From assembly GCF_004011505.1 (NCBI RefSeq), contig NZ_SAUN01000001.1, forward strand, positions 186,001-250,000: a DNA stretch of 64,000 nt, given 5' to 3'. The notes beneath the pieces were generated by a model. That model saw nothing but the letters and a program-made list of their open reading frames with translations, was not told the origin of the DNA and made no database searches. Every line of letters begins with the position of its first letter. Position 1 is the stretch's first letter. The stretch comes from Nonomuraea polychroma. GTDB lineage: Bacteria; Actinomycetota; Actinomycetes; Streptosporangiales; Streptosporangiaceae. Below, in pieces: positions 8,020 through 17,143 of this stretch. The translations under genes and the position numbers were made by a program.

Positions 8020-8763
8020 ATGACATCGACAGATACCGTCCAGTTGTGGTCGGTGAGCAGGGTGTACGGCTCCGGAGATCAGGCGGTGGCGGCGCTGGAC
8101 GGCGTGACCACGGGTTTCGCGCCGGGCACCTTCACCGCGGTGATGGGGCCGTCCGGCTCGGGCAAGTCCACGTTGCTGCACTGCGCCGCCGGGCTGGACC
8201 GGCCCAGCGACGGCAAAGTCGTCATTGACGGCACTGACCTCGGCACGCTGACGGAGGACGAGCTGACGCTGCTGCGCCGCGCGCGGGTCGGGTTCGTCTT
8301 CCAGTCCTTCAACCTGGTCTCCGCCCTGACCGCGGAGCAGAACGTCGCCCTCCCGCTTCGCTTGGCGGGGCGGCGGCCCGATGCGACGAAGGTACGTGCT
8401 GCCCTGGCCGAGGTCGGGCTGGCCGAGCGAGCCGGGCACCGGCCCAGCGAGCTGTCCGGTGGCCAGCAGCAGCGCGTGGCGATCGCCCGCGCGCTCGTCA
8501 CCAAGCCCGCGGTGATCTTCGCCGACGAGCCGACCGGCGCCCTGGACACCACGACCTCCCGGGCCGTGCTGAAGTTGCTGCGAGGGCTCGTGGATCATCA
8601 GGGCCAGACCGTAATCATGGTGACGCATGATCCGGTCGCAGCCGCGTACGCCCACCGGGTGCTGTTCCTGGCCGACGGCCGTGTGGTGGACGAGCTCACC
8701 GGCGGCCCCGGGCCGGAGACGATTGCGGCCCGTATGGCGAGCCTGGAGGTGACGGCATGCTGA
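8020..8763 (+). CDS. ABC transporter ATP-binding protein (MacB/LolD type)
   Basis: 247 residues from the ATG at 8020, chosen because similarity to the family begins there although the frame is open further upstream. Walker A GPSGSGKST, Q-loop FVFQSFNLV, signature LSGGQQQRVAIARAL, Walker B VIFADEPTGALD and the H-loop VTHDP are all intact. This is the 'FtsX-partner' ATPase type that powers lipoprotein or peptide export with an FtsX-like permease rather than classical import. Its ATGCTGA overlap with the next start (8757) shows it was translated together with that permease. Only the first ~50 codons of the permease remain, so this ATPase has probably lost its membrane partner. Confidence 0.92.
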   Translation: MTSTDTVQLWSVSRVYGSGDQAVAALDGVTTGFAPGTFTAVMGPSGSGKSTLLHCAAGLDRPSDGKVVIDGTDLGTLTEDELTLLRRARVGFVFQSFNLVSALTAEQNVALPLRLAGRRPDATKVRAALAEVGLAERAGHRPSELSGGQQQRVAIARALVTKPAVIFADEPTGALDTTTSRAVLKLLRGLVDHQGQTVIMVTHDPVAAAYAHRVLFLADGRVVDELTGGPGPETIAARMASLEVTAC

Positions 8764-8930
8764 AGCGAACCACAAAGTCTGTCTCAGCGCCGCGCGAAGC
8801 CTGGCAGGTCCGGGGCGCGACAGGCAGCCGGGGGCGCGCTGACGGTTCACTCTCCCTGGCCTGGGATCTTGCGCGCGGCCGCTGGGGCAGCCTGATCGGC
8901 ACCTTTTCGCTCTCGAACAGCCGGTGGTAG
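8757..8930 (+). pseudogene. FtsX-like ABC permease, 5' fragment
   Basis: The ATG at 8757 overlaps the ATPase stop. About 50 residues lead to SLSLAWDLARGRWGSLIGTF, the amphipathic lead-in to the first membrane helix typical of FtsX/MacB permeases. At about 8905-8918 the frame runs into the truncated 3' part of an IS1634-type transposase on the opposite strand and stops at 8928-8930. The membrane domains are absent. The permease 3' end and the IS left end are both gone, so a deletion joined them. Confidence 0.7.
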
Positions 8931-10131
8931 GCCTCGATCACGAACGGGGGTGTGACGCCGGGCAGGTTGGTGATGTAGCCCTTGAGCCCGGCCAGTTCCC
9001 GCGCTTTGGCCTCCAGGTCCCGGTTGACGCTCTTGGCGCGCCGTCGAGCCGGATGAACCTGTTGCGTTTGACCGGCGCCTGGCCGTCGACGGCGCGTTCG
9101 GCCTTGGCGACCTGCTCGTCGATCCCGCGCAGGGTGCGTCGGGCGCGGTCGGCCCGGTACTGGTAGTAGATCATCTGGTCCCGGCGGACTGCGTGGCCGC
9201 GGCGGGCCAGGGCTGGATGAAAATGTGCCCGTCGGGAATCTGAGTGTCGGGGTGTTCGCGCCGCCACGGCTTGACCACGTAGGGGACCTCGGGAATGCGC
9301 ATGCCGAGGATGAACGACAGGCCTGCCTCCTCGATCGCCCGCTTGTTCGCCTCGCAGATCATCCCCGCGTCGAAAACGACGGTGACGTCGGCGAGCCGGT
9401 GGGCGGTCATGAACGCCCGGATCACCGGGAGCATGGTGTGCGTCTCGGCCTTGTTGCCTTCGAAGGCCTGCACCATGAGGGGGAACCCGGAGGCGTCGGT
9501 CAGCAGCCCGATCGTGATCTGCGGGTCCAGCCGCCGCTCCTTGGAGAAGCCGGGTTCGCGGAAGCCGTCCCCCGGCGTCGGTCTCGAAATACAGGGTGGA
9601 GACGTCGTAGAGCACCAGCGAGGCCGGTCTCAGCCGGGCGTGCGCCGCGCACGCCTCGGCCAGGGCCGTGCGCCAGCGGTCTGCCGCATACAGCGGCAGC
9701 CGGCGTTTCACCGTCGCATACGACACCGGGGTCATGCCCGCTTCGTCCAGCACGCGCAGGCTGTCCTGCTTGCTGGTCGGTTCGATCACCCGGGCCAGCA
9801 CCAGCTGCCGAAACACCTCATCACCCTCGGACGCGGCGTCGAACCCGAGCGCGGCATAGGCGCGGGACAGGGCATCCCACATATGTTCCATCCGGGAACT
9901 GGCGATCTCCAGCGGACCACCCGCGGCCGGGTGGTCATCCAGCCCGAGGTCCAGCTCTTCCTGCCCGGCAGCGAGCCGCTGACGCGCGACGGCCTTGAGC
10001 ATCTCCAGTTCGGCGTCGTCGTGGGCGGATCCGATTTGCTCGATCTCCCGGGACCCGCGGCGCGAGGAGTGCACGATCTGCACCGCCCGCGCACCTGAGG
10101 CTATTTTCACCGTCCGCACGTACGGGGACAC
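8912..10131 (-). pseudogene. IS1634 (IS1549-like) family transposase, truncated and frameshifted
   Basis: The N-terminal ~185 residues from 10131 are good sequence: MSPYVRTVKIASGARAVQIV, then VFRQLVLARVIEPTSKQDSL and VLYDVSTLYFET with the first catalytic Asp. A frameshift near 9570 moves the continuation to another frame (GFPLMVQAFEGNKAET; DVTVVFDAGMICEANK with the second Asp). The original frame returns near 9170 (YYQYRADRARRTLRGIDEQV). A last shift gives the start of the YHRLFE block, whose Glu belongs to the active site, cut at about 8912. Roughly the last 100 residues are missing. Inactive remnant. Confidence 0.75.
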
Positions 10132-10375
10132 GGCCTACAGGGTAGAGATGCTGCCGGTTTAGTGCGCACTTTTCGCCATCCTCGACGGCGAATCCCAAGG
10201 TCAGCGACCTACGACTCGAATTCGATCTTGAACGTGAGCCAAGTCAGGTAATACGTAGCGCCAGGTAGCTGAACATGCTGGGTTCCTTGAAGGTCTCCAC
10301 CAGACTCGGCGCGTTCAGGAGGCCCTGCGGCAATGATCGCCCCATCCGCGTGTGGAGCCAATCCCACACCGGCGA
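10132..10375. other. Gap between IS remnant and defence operon
   Basis: No gene is supported. The part next to 10131 should contain the outer end of the IS1634-type element (about 10140-10200), but no partner repeat remains because the other end is deleted. The part next to 10376 is the downstream edge of the defence operon; no strong terminator hairpin is evident. Confidence 0.4.
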
Positions 10376-10603
10376 TCATACGGCGGAGCTGTCTGCGGGG
10401 CTAGGGCCGGAACCTATTTCAGGAGCTAGAAGTTGATCAGTATCCTCGGCCTGCGGAAGGTCTCCGTGACCAAGAATTGCTCCCGCATTGCGGCGCAGGC
10501 CGAAATGGCGTTCATACATGTCCTGCCAGAGCGCGATATCCTTCTTCACCGTAGCTGAGAGAAGCGCCATCGCCGGCAAGTGTTGCGTGATGATGCAGGG
10601 CAC
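10376..10603 (-). CDS. Small protein coupled to drmB
   Basis: 75 residues. The GTG start overlaps the TAG stop of the DrmB-like gene by one base (TAGTG), so translation should be coupled and the ORF is likely real. The sequence is not recognised. Residues 10-40 are predicted helical (ALLSATVKKDIALWQDMYER), followed by an acidic, Pro/Ser-rich tail (EIGSGPSPADSSAV). It sits where DISARM loci usually carry drmC, a phospholipase-D-fold protein, but it has no HxK motif and is far too short. It could be an accessory subunit or the stub of a truncated gene. An internal ATG (MALLSA...) is an alternative start. Confidence 0.5.
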   Translation of the reverse strand: MPCIITQHLPAMALLSATVKKDIALWQDMYERHFGLRRNAGAILGHGDLPQAEDTDQLLAPEIGSGPSPADSSAV

Positions 10604-12420
10604 TAATCATCGGTAAGGCGTCGTGATCGGGATATCGTCTCAGCTCGGATGGCTTCAAGGATCTTCTGGAAGAAGCCAGGTGTATTGTCGTCCCCTACGA
10701 CGAGCACCCTGTCCAAGAGGACGTTGGACCGTTCGCATGACGTCTCGGCGACAAGTGAACAACCGTGACAGGCAGCACGATTGAGGCTGTTCATTCCTTG
10801 TCCGCGACTCTCCCTGCAGAGAGGGTCGGAGGAGCACCATGCGGCCCCCTCTATCGCCGCGACGAGTGTACGGGCGAGCCTGGGCGCTTCCCCTTCGCGT
10901 ACGAGTCCTCCGAGAGTGCCCTCAGCATCGCCAGAGGCGGTGTAGACGAGAAGCCCCGCTTCAGCACGCGGTGTGGTCTCAGCGTAGACACGTTCTCGTA
11001 GCGAAGCGGAGGAGTATCCGCATGAGAAGGCGAGTCGACGCATCAGGAGGTGCGCCAATGTGTGGAGCAGCACTGCTCGAGGTGTCGCCTCGAAGAGGCG
11101 GGAGCCCATGATGCTGCGGCGGCGTCGTGACTCGAGCACGGCGACCCGAGCCTGGACCTCCTCCTGCTGCTCCCACTCGTTGAGAAGCTCCTGGTCAAGT
11201 GAGAGGAACACTCCTTCCCCGAAGGACTCGACGGCAGGAAGCCAGCGTCCGCGTCCTCTTCTTCCCAGATTCACGTCGACCAGGTCGGCATCCCCGGTGT
11301 AGCGGCGGAACCCGTGCAGCACTCGGATTTCACGCAGTCGGTGAGCCAGGACCACGGCGTCGATGTACTCGCTCAGTTGAGCAGTCACCGGCGAGGTATC
11401 GAGGTCTGGGCGCGTAAATGGCGTCGCGCTGATGACGAAGTCCGGCGTTCCGACAGGTCCATCGGTCGACCCAGTGGCCTCAAGAAATGCGTCCCACTCA
11501 TCGCTGAGCAAACCTCGCCGCGATTCGCGAAGAACCTCATTCGGGTCGCCATCCAAGGCCTGGCGGACCTGGCTCTCATCTATACCGAGGTCCTCAGCGA
11601 TGAGCTCGATGAGGACTGCCGCTCTGGGACCGTGGGGTGCACTTTGTACGTCCTCAAAGTTGCGGTGTTGGTGAACCTCTGCAGCGATGTCCCGGGCAGC
11701 ACCCGATGGCTCGGGTATGTCAAGTGCGGTGGTCGTGTCGGCCAGTGTGACGTTGGTTGCCCCACGTTGCAGAACTTCGAGCGGGTCGTCGCAGGGTGGT
11801 GTGTTGTGCTGCCATGGCTGTCCGCCGGTGCAGGTCACTCCGATCCGGTGGAGCGCCTTTCTGGATGGGAGGTCACCGAGATCTCGGGAGGCACCGCAGG
11901 TCAGACAGCGTACGACCAAGCCGGAGAGCCCTTCGTTGCCGCGGACAGCTGTGTCGAAGTTGAGCACGTGGTCGTGGCAACGTCGCTGGGCCTCTGACTC
12001 GGGTGCGGAGTGCGCCCATTTGTCCCAGGGTATGTCTCGGGCGTGGCCTTTCGTTGCGCACACTGCAATGAATCGCATTGGCACCAACTTTCCCCTACAC
12101 TGGCCGCACTGGGGAGGCTGACCGGTTTCTTGCTGGGTGCGGTAATGGTGCATTCGGCGGCAGTCCTGACAGAACAGCCAGCGGGGGAAACGCTGATACA
12201 GGATCCCCGGGCTGTTGGTCGACGGCTTTGCCGGGACACTCGGCGGCGAGCGTAGTTCCTGGACTCCGAGACGTTCCTCGAGCCTCTTCGATTCCACCCT
12301 TACGGTTCGTTCGTAGGGCCATTGGCTGATGTCGACGCCCATGAGTGACTCGCCCATGACATCCACGATGGCCCCTACGCCGAATGGAGAGATGGTCTGG
12401 CTCAGCCGCACGGTTCTCAT
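10603..12420 (-). CDS. drmB: DrmB-like DUF1998 protein of a DISARM-related system
   Basis: 605 residues, the normal size for DrmB. The N-terminus (MRTVRLSQTISPFGVGAIVD) is the typical DrmB opening. A zinc-ribbon-like CxxC...CxxC block follows at about residues 84-112 (FCQDCRRMHHY ... QCGQCRGK). The DUF1998 region lies near 440-480 (AVLLHTLAHLLMRRLAFSCGY). A cysteine cluster at about 530-560 (CSSDPLC, ACHGC, SCERS) completes the family pattern. In DISARM, DrmB binds the DrmA helicase and the pair loads on phage DNA. The start overlaps the stop of drmA by 4 bp, so a DrmAB complex is expected. The zinc-site residues appear complete. Antiphage role is inferred from family and context. Confidence 0.85.
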   Translation of the reverse strand: MRTVRLSQTISPFGVGAIVDVMGESLMGVDISQWPYERTVRVESKRLEERLGVQELRSPPSVPAKPSTNSPGILYQRFPRWLFCQDCRRMHHYRTQQETGQPPQCGQCRGKLVPMRFIAVCATKGHARDIPWDKWAHSAPESEAQRRCHDHVLNFDTAVRGNEGLSGLVVRCLTCGASRDLGDLPSRKALHRIGVTCTGGQPWQHNTPPCDDPLEVLQRGATNVTLADTTTALDIPEPSGAARDIAAEVHQHRNFEDVQSAPHGPRAAVLIELIAEDLGIDESQVRQALDGDPNEVLRESRRGLLSDEWDAFLEATGSTDGPVGTPDFVISATPFTRPDLDTSPVTAQLSEYIDAVVLAHRLREIRVLHGFRRYTGDADLVDVNLGRRGRGRWLPAVESFGEGVFLSLDQELLNEWEQQEEVQARVAVLESRRRRSIMGSRLFEATPRAVLLHTLAHLLMRRLAFSCGYSSASLRERVYAETTPRAEAGLLVYTASGDAEGTLGGLVREGEAPRLARTLVAAIEGAAWCSSDPLCRESRGQGMNSLNRAACHGCSLVAETSCERSNVLLDRVLVVGDDNTPGFFQKILEAIRAETISRSRRLTDD

Positions 12421-15400
12421 CGAGGTCCCTCCCCAACGGCGATGATGCGAACTTGGCGATCAACAGATCGCATGGAATGGGCAGTCGGCCAGCCCTCGCC
12501 GCCTGCCCCGAAATCCTTCAGCAAGGAGGCATGGTCCCTGGATCTGTAGTACAGCTTTTCTCCGCGCGCGGTGATTGCTTGCGCTCGTTCGTGCCACTCG
12601 CCGGCGATTCGCCGCAGTTCTCGCTCGCTTGCCTCGGCCTCATCAGGATCGGCCCGGCGAGCAGCCTGGATCATGCGGTCAAGAGCCAGTTGCACGAGCG
12701 GATCTTCGATGAGGAACTCTCCGGCCTGGTCCTTTCGGCGAAGTCCGACCCCATGGCGCACAAGCAGGACGAACGCGGCACGCAGTGATCTCTCGCGCGA
12801 AGCCAGCGACCAGGGCGTGACACTCGTGGGCTCGACATGCCGGTATAGGGACTCGTGGTAGGCGCGGAAGGATTCGTAGTGGGAGCGGTCGCGTGGCTTG
12901 TTGGCCCGAAGCAGTGTGATCACCAGACCAGGCACCGCGGATCGACCGACTCGGCTGGTGGCCTGGATGTACTCGGACGTCGTCTTCGGTTGGCCGTTCA
13001 TGAGCATCACTCCCAGCCTGCCGATGTCTATGCCCACCGAGAGCATGTTGGTGGTGGCCAACACGTCGACGGCATCGCCCTGATCGACTTTTCGCTCGAG
13101 ACGCCTGATGATCTCGGGCAATTGGTCTGCAGGAACGTTGCTGGTGAGTTCTACGACCCCGTCGCCACGTAGCCCTCGGAAGGTTGCAGCATCGGTTCTA
13201 CGCGCCTGCAGCATGGCATCGACGTCGTCGCGGACCTGAGTCACCGTTCGTCCCAGCTCCCGAAGACTGTTGTGGTACACGACCAGTGTCCAGTAGGCAT
13301 CCCGATCATCGCCTGACAACCCCAGCACGGAAGGTGCCTGCAGAATCGCTACGCTGCTCAGGATCGTGGCCGAAGCCTGGGTGAACGCCTGGGGCATCAG
13401 GCCGAGATACAGTCGGCCCGGGCTTGTCTGGTCGGTGCGCGCGAAGTAGCTGTCGTCCGCATCGAGTCCGCTGGGTGGGAAAAGCTCTACGGCCGTGCCG
13501 TAGAGACCGCGCACCTGCTCGTCTGCTGCGCGAATGGTGGCTGTCGATGCGACAATTTTGGGATTGCCCCCGTCCCAGCCCAACAAGGAGTGTACCGCCG
13601 CCTCGTACAGCGCGACGGTTGTCCCCAACGGACCGGACAACAGGTGCAGCTCATCCTGGATAACCAGACTAGGTGCGTCATAAGGCACGGAGCCTCGCCC
13701 GAACAGCCGGCCCGCCTCCTGGACCCAGGGCAAGCGGGCTAGTTTGTCCACAGTCGCCAATACCAGTGTCGGAGGCTCGGCAAAGATATGGTCGTCGACC
13801 ACACTTACCGGTAGAAAATCGTGGAACGCGCAATCCGGATGCGGGCAGAAGAGCTCAAAAGTGTTCTTCGTGGACCTGACGCCGTATGCAGGGCTGGGTC
13901 CCCCGTCGGGAGCGCTCGGCTGGCGTCGCTCCGGGACGATCAAAGTGCCACACCACGGGCAGTTCTGAAGCTGAAAAGGGTTCTCCGGTTTCTGTGCGAG
14001 GAAGAGATCCTTGGTTCTGTCGAGGGCGTCCTTGTAGGTGTTCGGGGTTGTGTCGCCGCCGACCCACAGACCGATGGTGAAAGGCGGGGAGTCCTGCAGA
14101 TCGGGATGCTTTTCTCTGAGACGTTCGAGGGCACAGATCAGTGTGGCCGCACGCTGAAACTGCTGACTGGTCAGAAGTCGAAGGGTATAGCGGGTAAGGA
14201 TCGCGGTTCCGCCGCCGCGTAGGCCGTCCACGAGCCGCCGGCGGATCATTTCGAAGGCAGCGAGCCCAAGATAGGCCTCGGTTTTTCCGCCGCCCGTGGG
14301 AAACCAGATGAGATCGACAACGCCGCGGTCGGGATGCATTCTGTCGGCGGTCGATGCCAGGCTGAGCAGTTGGAACGCAAGTTGGAAGTGCCGCCAGCGA
14401 GGTTCGCTGGGCGTGCCCCTCTCGGTCAGCGGTACACCCAATGTGCCTGGGTGATCCTTCATGTGTCGCGTCTGGCAGATCTGTTCGTACATGGCCGCAT
14501 TGGCGAGACGGAACGCCAGCATGCATTTAGGATCTCGACGTAGGAGGTTGATTCCCTCGTGCATCCGTTTTACTGCCCGCCGCATGCGTTCGAGGAGCCG
14601 CTGTGCAGCGGATCGGTGGAACTGCTCGAGAGTGCGAGCCTCTTGTGCGCGATCCGAAATCCAAGTTTCGTATTCGTTGACGAATTCTGTGAGCTCTCGG
14701 CAGAGAACATCGACGTGCACCGACTCGTCGGCGAGGTGAGCCAGTCGGAGCACATCACCTCCGTCGGCCGGCGGGGCGACACCCAGTACGACAGTGCTGG
14801 GCAGCATTTCAGTCCGCACGGTGCAGATTTCCCCGTCCGAATCCTTGACCCAGTCGACCGAGCAGCCGTGCCCGATGCCGTAGACGCGCCGGTGCCGGTA
14901 AAGCAGCCGTAGCTCTTGATCCTCGGGATCGTCGGACAAGTCCGCACTGCTGGGGTACGGAAGGATATGGCCACCCTGGACGTGGCAGGAAAAGGCCGCC
15001 TGGAAAAGGCACATCTCAGTCGGTGGGGGGGATTCCGCCTCGTCGTGCTCGGCAAGATTCTCCAAGGCGACGGTGACGAGCCAGGCCGTGCCTTCTTTGC
15101 GCCAGACGCAGATCAATCTGGCTCGGCCCTCGAAGAGGTCGACCTTGTTTTCGTCCGGAGTACCATTGGCGTGCAGGATCACCTCGTCGCGCCAGTCGCG
15201 TCTTACCCAGTGGTCACGGTGGCTGTGCGCTTCCTTTCTGTGAGCCTTCTCGTAGGTTCCGGCCGTGATCCGGCAGTTTAATTGTGGGGCATCGTGCAGG
15301 AAAGAGATGGCTGCCGAAGCCGGGTGCCAATTGTTGGCCATCTCGATGGGCTCATCCAGTTCCTCGTCATGAGCATCCGCGCCGAGACTGTCGCCGAAGT

Positions 15401-15563
15401 GCCGTTCTGCTGCCAGACCCTGCGGATAGAGCGTGCCAACAAGGTAGGTGTGTTCTGGCCTGGTATGGATGACCTCTTCTGGTCCGGAGGCCGGGCCCAG
15501 GTATTGGCTACGCAGGTAAGTGAGCAGATCGTCGCGTACATCGATCGGATCGCGTTGGCTCAT
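12417..15563 (-). CDS. drmA: DrmA-like SF2 helicase of a DISARM-related system
   Basis: 1048 residues. After a ~380-residue N-terminal region, the SF2 motor starts with Walker A WFPTGGGKTEAYLG (about 420). It has a DE-box variant IQDELHLLSGPLGT (about 640) and STATI motif III (VASTATIRAA), then SVGIDIGRLGVMLMNGQ and motif VI QATSRVGRS (about 870). FPTGGGKTEAYL together with DELHLLxGPLG is characteristic of DrmA rather than of other DEAD proteins. It is coupled to the NERD gene upstream and to drmB downstream by 4-bp overlaps. Predicted ATP-dependent translocation or unwinding of invading DNA with DrmB. All core motifs are intact. Confidence 0.87.
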   Translation of the reverse strand: MSQRDPIDVRDDLLTYLRSQYLGPASGPEEVIHTRPEHTYLVGTLYPQGLAAERHFGDSLGADAHDEELDEPIEMANNWHPASAAISFLHDAPQLNCRITAGTYEKAHRKEAHSHRDHWVRRDWRDEVILHANGTPDENKVDLFEGRARLICVWRKEGTAWLVTVALENLAEHDEAESPPPTEMCLFQAAFSCHVQGGHILPYPSSADLSDDPEDQELRLLYRHRRVYGIGHGCSVDWVKDSDGEICTVRTEMLPSTVVLGVAPPADGGDVLRLAHLADESVHVDVLCRELTEFVNEYETWISDRAQEARTLEQFHRSAAQRLLERMRRAVKRMHEGINLLRRDPKCMLAFRLANAAMYEQICQTRHMKDHPGTLGVPLTERGTPSEPRWRHFQLAFQLLSLASTADRMHPDRGVVDLIWFPTGGGKTEAYLGLAAFEMIRRRLVDGLRGGGTAILTRYTLRLLTSQQFQRAATLICALERLREKHPDLQDSPPFTIGLWVGGDTTPNTYKDALDRTKDLFLAQKPENPFQLQNCPWCGTLIVPERRQPSAPDGGPSPAYGVRSTKNTFELFCPHPDCAFHDFLPVSVVDDHIFAEPPTLVLATVDKLARLPWVQEAGRLFGRGSVPYDAPSLVIQDELHLLSGPLGTTVALYEAAVHSLLGWDGGNPKIVASTATIRAADEQVRGLYGTAVELFPPSGLDADDSYFARTDQTSPGRLYLGLMPQAFTQASATILSSVAILQAPSVLGLSGDDRDAYWTLVVYHNSLRELGRTVTQVRDDVDAMLQARRTDAATFRGLRGDGVVELTSNVPADQLPEIIRRLERKVDQGDAVDVLATTNMLSVGIDIGRLGVMLMNGQPKTTSEYIQATSRVGRSAVPGLVITLLRANKPRDRSHYESFRAYHESLYRHVEPTSVTPWSLASRERSLRAAFVLLVRHGVGLRRKDQAGEFLIEDPLVQLALDRMIQAARRADPDEAEASERELRRIAGEWHERAQAITARGEKLYYRSRDHASLLKDFGAGGEGWPTAHSMRSVDRQVRIIAVGEGPR

Positions 15564-17143
15564 TGCGTGATCCCTTCGCTGTGGCCCTGCTCGATCTGCT
15601 GCCAGGCAACAGTGCTGACGGCGAGCCAGAGACTGATGCGTGGTCGGGTCATGGCCACATAGAGGCGCGCCGACCCGATGGTGTCATTGATGTCTTCGAC
15701 GTCGATCAGGCAGACGTGGGCTGCTTCCAGCCCTTTGATCTGCGCAGTCGTAACAAGCTGAGCGGTACCGGGCCGCCGTGCTCTCGGATCAGGGTGATCC
15801 TTGAGTCTGCCGGAGCGAAATGCTTTGGAGTGAATGGCAGAGCTGTCCTGCGCTCGGTCTCGAAGGGTGATGACGGCCACGTCGGCCAGGTCGACCTCTT
15901 CTTGCCGTAGCCTGCTGAGATGCGCGTCCAGCAGTCGGGCCGCGTGCAGGTCGTCATCGTAACGCTTGTATTCGACAGCGGGACCAGCCCCTGCCCTGGG
16001 AACTCCGAGGTCTGCACCAGTGACAAGTTGGGTCTGCAGAACCACCGGCGCGGTGTTGCGACAGTTGTACGGCAGGTTGATGGACACGGCGGTGGCTGTG
16101 AGCTCTCGGAAAGCACCTTGGTCGAACACACCATCGACGTTGGCCTGGTTGTTGGGATCGCAAAAGATTCGCCAGCGACCGTTCGCCCATCCGCCTTGGA
16201 CCAGCCCGTCCAACTGCAGCAGGGAGTCGACGTCCATGAGGTCCTGGGCTTCATCGACGATCAGGACGTCGGCCGGTGGTGTCCCGTTCAGCTCGGCCAA
16301 CGCACCGCAGACGACGCCGCAGTTTGCGAGGGCGTCGCCAAGGACGCCGGCGAGCAGCACGGAACGACACGTCAGTATGACCTTGCAGCCGGAGGCCGCA
16401 GCGCGACGCGCCGTTTCCACAGCAAGCAGGGTCTTTCCTGACCCTGCACCGCCGTTGCACACGATCCGGTCGTTGCTTTCGAGGCCGATGATCAGGTCGT
16501 ACTGCCGTTCGGCCAGCTGGACGTACTCCTGCTCGAGCCCGACGACTCGCGCGGCTAAGGTAGGCACTCGGTCGAAATCCGGTCGCAGGACGTTCAGCAA
16601 TGGCCTGTAGGCGCCACCTCGTACTCGACGCCCAAGGCGTTGGTGCCAGAAGGTGCGGGCACGTCGCAGCGCCTGTTCCAGGCCATGGACACTCATGGCA
16701 CGAGGGCCGGCGTGCTGGGATGGTTCCCACTCCAGATCCTGGGCGAGTTCCTGGTCCGGAGTGAGCACCATAAACCCGAAGGCAACATTGAGATTCGGCA
16801 AACGATCTCTGAGCCGGCTCTCCAGCGCGAACATGGCAGAGCTTGCCTGTTCAAAAGGGCCTTCGCGTTTCTGGTGGGCCTGCCCGTAGCGATCCGTGAA
16901 GGTCCAGAGTCCATCTCGGCGGTGGATGCGTCCGCCTTTGACTTCGATGACCAGGACTGTGTCGTCCCACACCACAAGGAAGTCCACCTCGGACATCCGC
17001 TTGTATTCGTGGACCGGCAATCGCAACGAATACAGACAAGCCGTAGGCACGCCCAAGTCCACCTGAGCGAGAAGTTCTGCCACCCGCCGCTCCGCAGCAC
17101 TGTCGACACGGCCGAAGCTCTCGATGGCCGGGATCATCCTCAT
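15560..17143 (-). CDS. NERD-domain nuclease fused to SF1 (UvrD-like) helicase
   Basis: 527 residues. Residues about 15-130 are a NERD domain (nuclease-related, PD-(D/E)xK fold): SEVDFLVVWDDTVLVIEVKGG supplies the D...ExK catalytic set. Then comes an SF1 ATPase: Walker A CNGGAGSGKTLLAVETA (about 233), Walker B VLIVDEAQDLMD (about 297), motif V-like TTAQIKGLEAAHVCLIDV and motif VI LYVAMTRPR near the end. All catalytic positions are present. The stop/start overlaps on both sides are 4 bp, so it is stoichiometric with the ATPase-helicase upstream and DrmA downstream. Predicted to cleave or process DNA while translocating. It is not a canonical DISARM gene, which makes it the natural nuclease candidate of this variant. 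Confidence 0.85.
   Translation of the reverse strand: MRMIPAIESFGRVDSAAERRVAELLAQVDLGVPTACLYSLRLPVHEYKRMSEVDFLVVWDDTVLVIEVKGGRIHRRDGLWTFTDRYGQAHQKREGPFEQASSAMFALESRLRDRLPNLNVAFGFMVLTPDQELAQDLEWEPSQHAGPRAMSVHGLEQALRRARTFWHQRLGRRVRGGAYRPLLNVLRPDFDRVPTLAARVVGLEQEYVQLAERQYDLIIGLESNDRIVCNGGAGSGKTLLAVETARRAAASGCKVILTCRSVLLAGVLGDALANCGVVCGALAELNGTPPADVLIVDEAQDLMDVDSLLQLDGLVQGGWANGRWRIFCDPNNQANVDGVFDQGAFRELTATAVSINLPYNCRNTAPVVLQTQLVTGADLGVPRAGAGPAVEYKRYDDDLHAARLLDAHLSRLRQEEVDLADVAVITLRDRAQDSSAIHSKAFRSGRLKDHPDPRARRPGTAQLVTTAQIKGLEAAHVCLIDVEDINDTIGSARLYVAMTRPRISLWLAVSTVAWQQIEQGHSEGITQ

Noticed and set aside
10376..12420. A DrmC (phospholipase-D) gene next to drmB
   Set aside because: No HxKxxxxD motif in any frame downstream of drmB or elsewhere in the locus; the small coupled ORF is too short.
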